A stretch of 20,339 nucleotides of DNA from a virus. The notes beneath the pieces were generated by a model that did not search any database, was not told the DNA's origin, and worked only from the letters and a program-made list of their open reading frames with translations. The DNA lies in IMG/VR virus record IMGVR_UViG_3300025840_004349, positions 1 through 20,339 of that record. One strand, 5' to 3'. Made by a program: the position numbers and the translations under genes. Below are positions 19,835 through 20,339 of this stretch, one piece after another (within the stretch, counting starts at the first letter, position 1; every line of letters starts with the position of its first letter).

Positions 19835-19868
19835 TTGACAAGTGGTGGAAACCGTAGTATGATAAATA
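19835..19868 (+). promoter_or_regulatory. Composite early/late promoter for psbA
   Basis: TTGACA (19835-19840), 17 bases and TATGAT (19858-19863) form a near-perfect host-type promoter. GATAAATA (19861-19868), a T4-type late element, overlaps the -10 box. The two could let psbA be transcribed by host sigma-70 early and by phage gp55 polymerase late. Confidence 0.72.
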
Positions 19869-19875
19869 CATCAAC

Positions 19876-19999
19876 ACGTTAAGGAATGTAACGTTCTTTA
19901 AACTGTTTGTAACACACTTGCTGAAACGGGTCTAACCACCTTACCGAGGCTAAGCAAGTAAAAGATGCCTCTCATGTCTCTGTCTGAGGGTGACAGAGA
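19876..19999 (+). ncRNA. Structured psbA leader (possible PhotoRC-type RNA)
   Basis: The gap before psbA holds no gene but several perfect stems: ACGTTA/TAACGT (19876-19881/19889-19894), ACTTGCT/AGCAAGT (19916-19922/19953-19959) and TCTCTGTC/GACAGAGA (19977-19984/19992-19999), plus an alternative GAGGC/GCCTC (19946-19950/19967-19971) that could compete with the second. PhotoRC RNA motifs are known upstream of psbA in cyanobacteria and phages, and an antisense RNA is known near psbA in one cyanophage. I could not test either match. Confidence 0.5.
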
Positions 20000-20050
20000 A
20001 ATAAGTATCTCCACCATTTCCCTGATGGACCTACTTACTAGTACAAAACA

Positions 20051-20339
20051 ATGACTGCTACACTTTCACGTCAAAAACAATCGAATACTTGGGAACAGTT
20101 CTGCAATTGGGTCACCAGCACTGACAATCGTCTGTATGTTGGTTGGTTCGGAGTCCTTATGATTCCTTGCCTCCTTGCTGCTACAACTTGTTTCATCATC
20201 GCATTCATCGGTGCTCCCCCAGTGGACATCGATGGTATCCGTGAACCCGTTGCTGGTTCACTCATGTACGGAAACAACATCATCTCTGGTGCTGTTATTC
20301 CTTCGTCCAATGCTATTGGACTGCACTTTTATCCCATCT
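20051..20339 (+). CDS. psbA: Photosystem II D1 protein, 5' part
   Basis: The frame opens [20 protein letters not shown] and continues through [40 protein letters not shown] and [18 protein letters not shown], all diagnostic of D1. The first membrane helix is at about residues 33-53. The gene runs off the window end after 96 codons, so helices B-E and the site 130 that separates low- and high-light forms are not visible. No intron is seen in this part. D1 turns over quickly in light; the phage copy keeps photosystem II working during infection. Promoters lie at 19835-19868 and possibly 19766-19795. Confidence 0.97.
   Translation, partial: MTATLSRQKQSNTWEQFCNWVTSTDNRLYVGWFGVLMIPCLLAATTCFIIAFIGAPPVDIDGIREPVAGSLMYGNNIISGAVIPSSNAIGLHFYPI

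Noticed and set aside
1-20339. CRISPR array, insertion sequence, integrase or attachment site
   Set aside because: No regularly spaced repeats, transposase or integrase motifs, or terminal inverted repeats were seen.
20051-20339. Group I intron in psbA as in some cyanophages
   Set aside because: The visible 96 codons are uninterrupted; the rest of the gene is outside the window.

Overview
The window looks like part of a T4-like cyanophage (cyanomyovirus) genome. A tRNA-rich stretch and many tiny overlapping genes sit beside a long cell-surface-sugar operon and a block of photosynthesis genes: two high-light-inducible (Hli) proteins, a plant-type ferredoxin and the 5' part of psbA (D1). A marine Synechococcus or Prochlorococcus host is an inference; several phage tRNAs fit Synechococcus myoviruses slightly better. 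All supported genes are on the + strand.

Layout. (1) 1-400: four tRNAs (Arg-UCU, Asn-GUU, Thr-UGU, Gly-UCC) with a near-consensus promoter inside the cluster. (2) 400-967: a late-promoter-like site, a small secreted porin-like protein and a strong UUCG terminator. (3) 968-4547: about 17 small genes, mostly start/stop-overlapping, many encoding one membrane helix or a short acidic protein. Among them are a zinc-ribbon protein, a 6-phosphogluconate-dehydrogenase-like protein cut down to its NAD-binding domain, tRNA-Ser(UGA) and tRNA-Pro(UGG). (4) 4548-4771: a non-coding, hairpin-rich segment ending in a terminator, a good candidate structured RNA in front of the sugar operon. (5) 4806-17957: fifteen head-to-tail, mostly overlapping genes for nucleotide-sugar and glycan synthesis. 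They include a GDP-mannose 3,5-epimerase homologue, two more SDR epimerase/dehydratases, a C-methyltransferase-like protein, GT6, GT11 and GT25 glycosyltransferases, further GT-A-like proteins, a pyruvyltransferase-family protein, an APH-like kinase, and two opposite-order fusions of HAD phosphatase and nucleotidyltransferase domains. (6) 17974-20339: hli, a 28-residue membrane peptide, petF, a hypothetical gene, a CGPC thioredoxin-like gene, a second very short hli, small genes, a structured leader and psbA (cut by the window end).

How the parts may work together. The sugar operon could make activated sugars and assemble a surface or virion glycan. GME would make GDP-L-galactose from GDP-mannose, a GT11 enzyme could attach it or L-fucose, and a GT6 enzyme of the ABO-transferase family could cap the product. 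The photosynthesis block would sustain electron flow during infection. Several promoters have a TTGACA-like box, 17 bases and TATAAT. At two operon boundaries the -35 box lies in the loop of, or overlaps, the terminator hairpin of the preceding unit, giving compact terminator-promoter switches.

Domain names come from motif recognition by eye; no database search was run.
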